Source of the DNA: an uncultured Acidimicrobiales bacterium
Lineage (GTDB): Bacteria; Actinomycetota; Acidimicrobiia; Acidimicrobiales; SHLQ01
Direction of reading: 5' to 3'
Assembly: GCA_905479685.1 (NCBI GenBank)
Contig: CAJQNJ010000119.1
Span: 1 to 32,658 of the forward strand
DNA length: 32,658 nt
The position numbers and the translations under genes were made by a program. Shown here one piece after another: positions 31,644 through 32,658 of the stretch; the stretch's first letter is position 1, and every line of letters starts with the position of its first letter. The notes under the pieces are model-generated. The model was given only the letters and a program-made list of their open reading frames with translations. It was not told the origin of the DNA and made no database searches.

Positions 31644-32658
31644 GTGGCGGCTCCTGATGATGTCGAGATGGTCGAGGGTTCATGCGGTTGCGAATCGAGG
31701 TCGACGATGGCGTCGGTGACGGCGTCAGTGGTCGCTGGGCCGAGGCAACCAGCGGTGATTCGATGCACATGATCGGCGTGCTCGATCGTTTGGAGACGGT
31801 GGGCGATCGCCACAACCGTGACCTCACCGTGCAGTTCGCGCAGCGTTTGTCCGATCAACGACTCAGAGCGACTATCGAGCGCGCTGGTGGGCTCATCGAG
31901 GAGAAGGAGATCTGGTTCGCCAGCGAGGGCTCGCGCGATGGCGATTCGCTGTCGTTGGCCACCGGAGAGCTGGTCTCCGAGTTGTCCGACCGGCGTTGAC
32001 CAGCCGAGGCGCCATGCTTCGATTTCGTGTGCAATGTGTGCGCGCACAGCGGCCCGTTTTGCATCGTCGGCCGACACGCCCGTGCGTCCGAACCGTATGG
32101 CGTCGAGGACGGTTCCCGAACCCAAGCGAGGGTCCTGTGCGACATACGCGACGCGAGCGTGCCACCACACAGGGTCGATGTCCGCGAGCGGTATGCCGTT
32201 GACGAGAATGGCGCCCGAGCTCGGTGTTCTCAGGCCGAGCAGAAGAGCCATCAGCGTTGATTTTCCAGAGCCCGAGGGACCGACGAACGCAACGAAGTCG
32301 CCCACATGAATCTTCAGGTCGACGTTGGTCAGCACGGCATCGTTCGGCGCAGCGCCGTCGTACGCCTCCGGTTCGTATTGGAAGTGGACGCCACGGAGCT
32401 CGATCGTCTCGAGGCGGGCAGACGCTGGACGACGTCCGCCGACCGCTGGAGTCGAGTGAATGAAACGTTCGGCTTCGGAAAGCAGCTGGCCCACGGCGGG
32501 TGCAGCTTCGTTCATCGCTTGCATGGCGGCCTGCGTGGCTTGCCCGTAGCTGAGGGAGCGCAGCAGCATCAATAGCGCGCCCGTGAGGGCTGCGAGGGTG
32601 GTGGCGTTGCTTGCATCGATCACGGCGAGCATTCCGAGGATGAGCGCAAAAGCTCCCA
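31640..32658 (-). CDS. ABC exporter, C-terminal part (runs off window)
   Basis: C-terminal 338 residues of an ABC exporter with fused membrane and ATPase domains; the N-terminal part lies beyond the right edge. The first visible residues (GAFALILG and on) continue a transmembrane helix. The ATPase has Walker A GPSGSGKS, signature LSGGQRQR, Walker B LLLLDEPTSALD and the H-loop His (AIAHR), all intact. The layout is that of MsbA/PglK-like half-exporters, which work as homodimers. PglK flips lipid-linked oligosaccharide in the Pgl pathway; with PglC-, PglD- and PglF-like neighbours that role is possible, but multidrug or lipid exporters look the same. The C-terminal tail is Ser/Thr-rich. First gene of a minus-strand operon that overlaps the epimerase by ATGA. 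Confidence 0.9.
   Translation of the reverse strand, partial: GAFALILGMLAVIDASNATTLAALTGALLMLLRSLSYGQATQAAMQAMNEAAPAVGQLLSEAERFIHSTPAVGGRRPASARLETIELRGVHFQYEPEAYDGAAPNDAVLTNVDLKIHVGDFVAFVGPSGSGKSTLMALLLGLRTPSSGAILVNGIPLADIDPVWWHARVAYVAQDPRLGSGTVLDAIRFGRTGVSADDAKRAAVRAHIAHEIEAWRLGWSTPVGQLGDQLSGGQRQRIAIARALAGEPDLLLLDEPTSALDSRSESLIGQTLRELHGEVTVVAIAHRLQTIEHADHVHRITAGCLGPATTDAVTDAIVDLDSQPHEPSTISTSSGAAT

Overview
The window is GC-rich bacterial DNA and reads as actinobacterial, plausibly from the class Acidimicrobiia. The placement is inference from the homodimeric-type pyruvate dehydrogenase E1, the LPXTG surface protein, the frequent GTG starts and the general look of the proteins; no rRNA or other marker is present. 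The first 13 bases match the end shared by the Illumina TruSeq adapters, so the left edge is very probably a contig end carrying adapter remnant rather than native DNA.

Layout. 16-1609: a truncated hypothetical gene, a gene-free stretch with two inverted repeats, a 64-residue small protein and an alpha/beta-hydrolase-like protein. 1635-6221 (minus): an operon of a GT-B glycosyltransferase, an NAD-dependent epimerase of the CDP-tyvelose-epimerase type, a WecG/TagA/CpsF glycosyltransferase and a Wzz/BY-kinase. 6397-7899 (plus): a secreted parallel beta-helix protein, divergent from that operon. 7900-18816 (minus): a long run, read from right to left, of a membrane EEP-family protein, a second Wzz/BY-kinase, an O-antigen-ligase/polymerase, two more beta-helix proteins, a GT2-GT4 fusion and a Wzx-type flippase. 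18896-23962: genes unrelated to polysaccharide (aceE, RNase HI, DUF427, SRPBCC, TIGR01777 epimerase). 24153-27192 (minus): an LPXTG protein and a DUF4012 membrane protein. 27293-29164 (plus): a CapD/PglF-type dehydratase. 29232-32658 (minus, running off the window): a PglD-like acyltransferase, a PglC-like phosphoglycosyl transferase, a sugar epimerase and an ABC exporter.

Together this is a surface-polysaccharide locus of Wzx/Wzy type. The PglF-, PglD- and PglC-like proteins can make and load the first sugar on undecaprenyl phosphate. The epimerases and glycosyltransferases extend the repeat unit, the flippase exports it, the ligase-family protein polymerises or transfers it, and two BY-kinases control chain length. 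What stands out is three tethered beta-helix proteins inside the same locus: two are clear paralogues, one tethered as a lipoprotein and one by a signal anchor, and all three carry Ser/Thr-rich stalks. They are candidates for extracytoplasmic polysaccharide modification, cleavage or retention. Two short near-tandem repeats (about 14551-14600 and 22250-22301) touch gene ends; the first seems to have removed the start of the third beta-helix gene.
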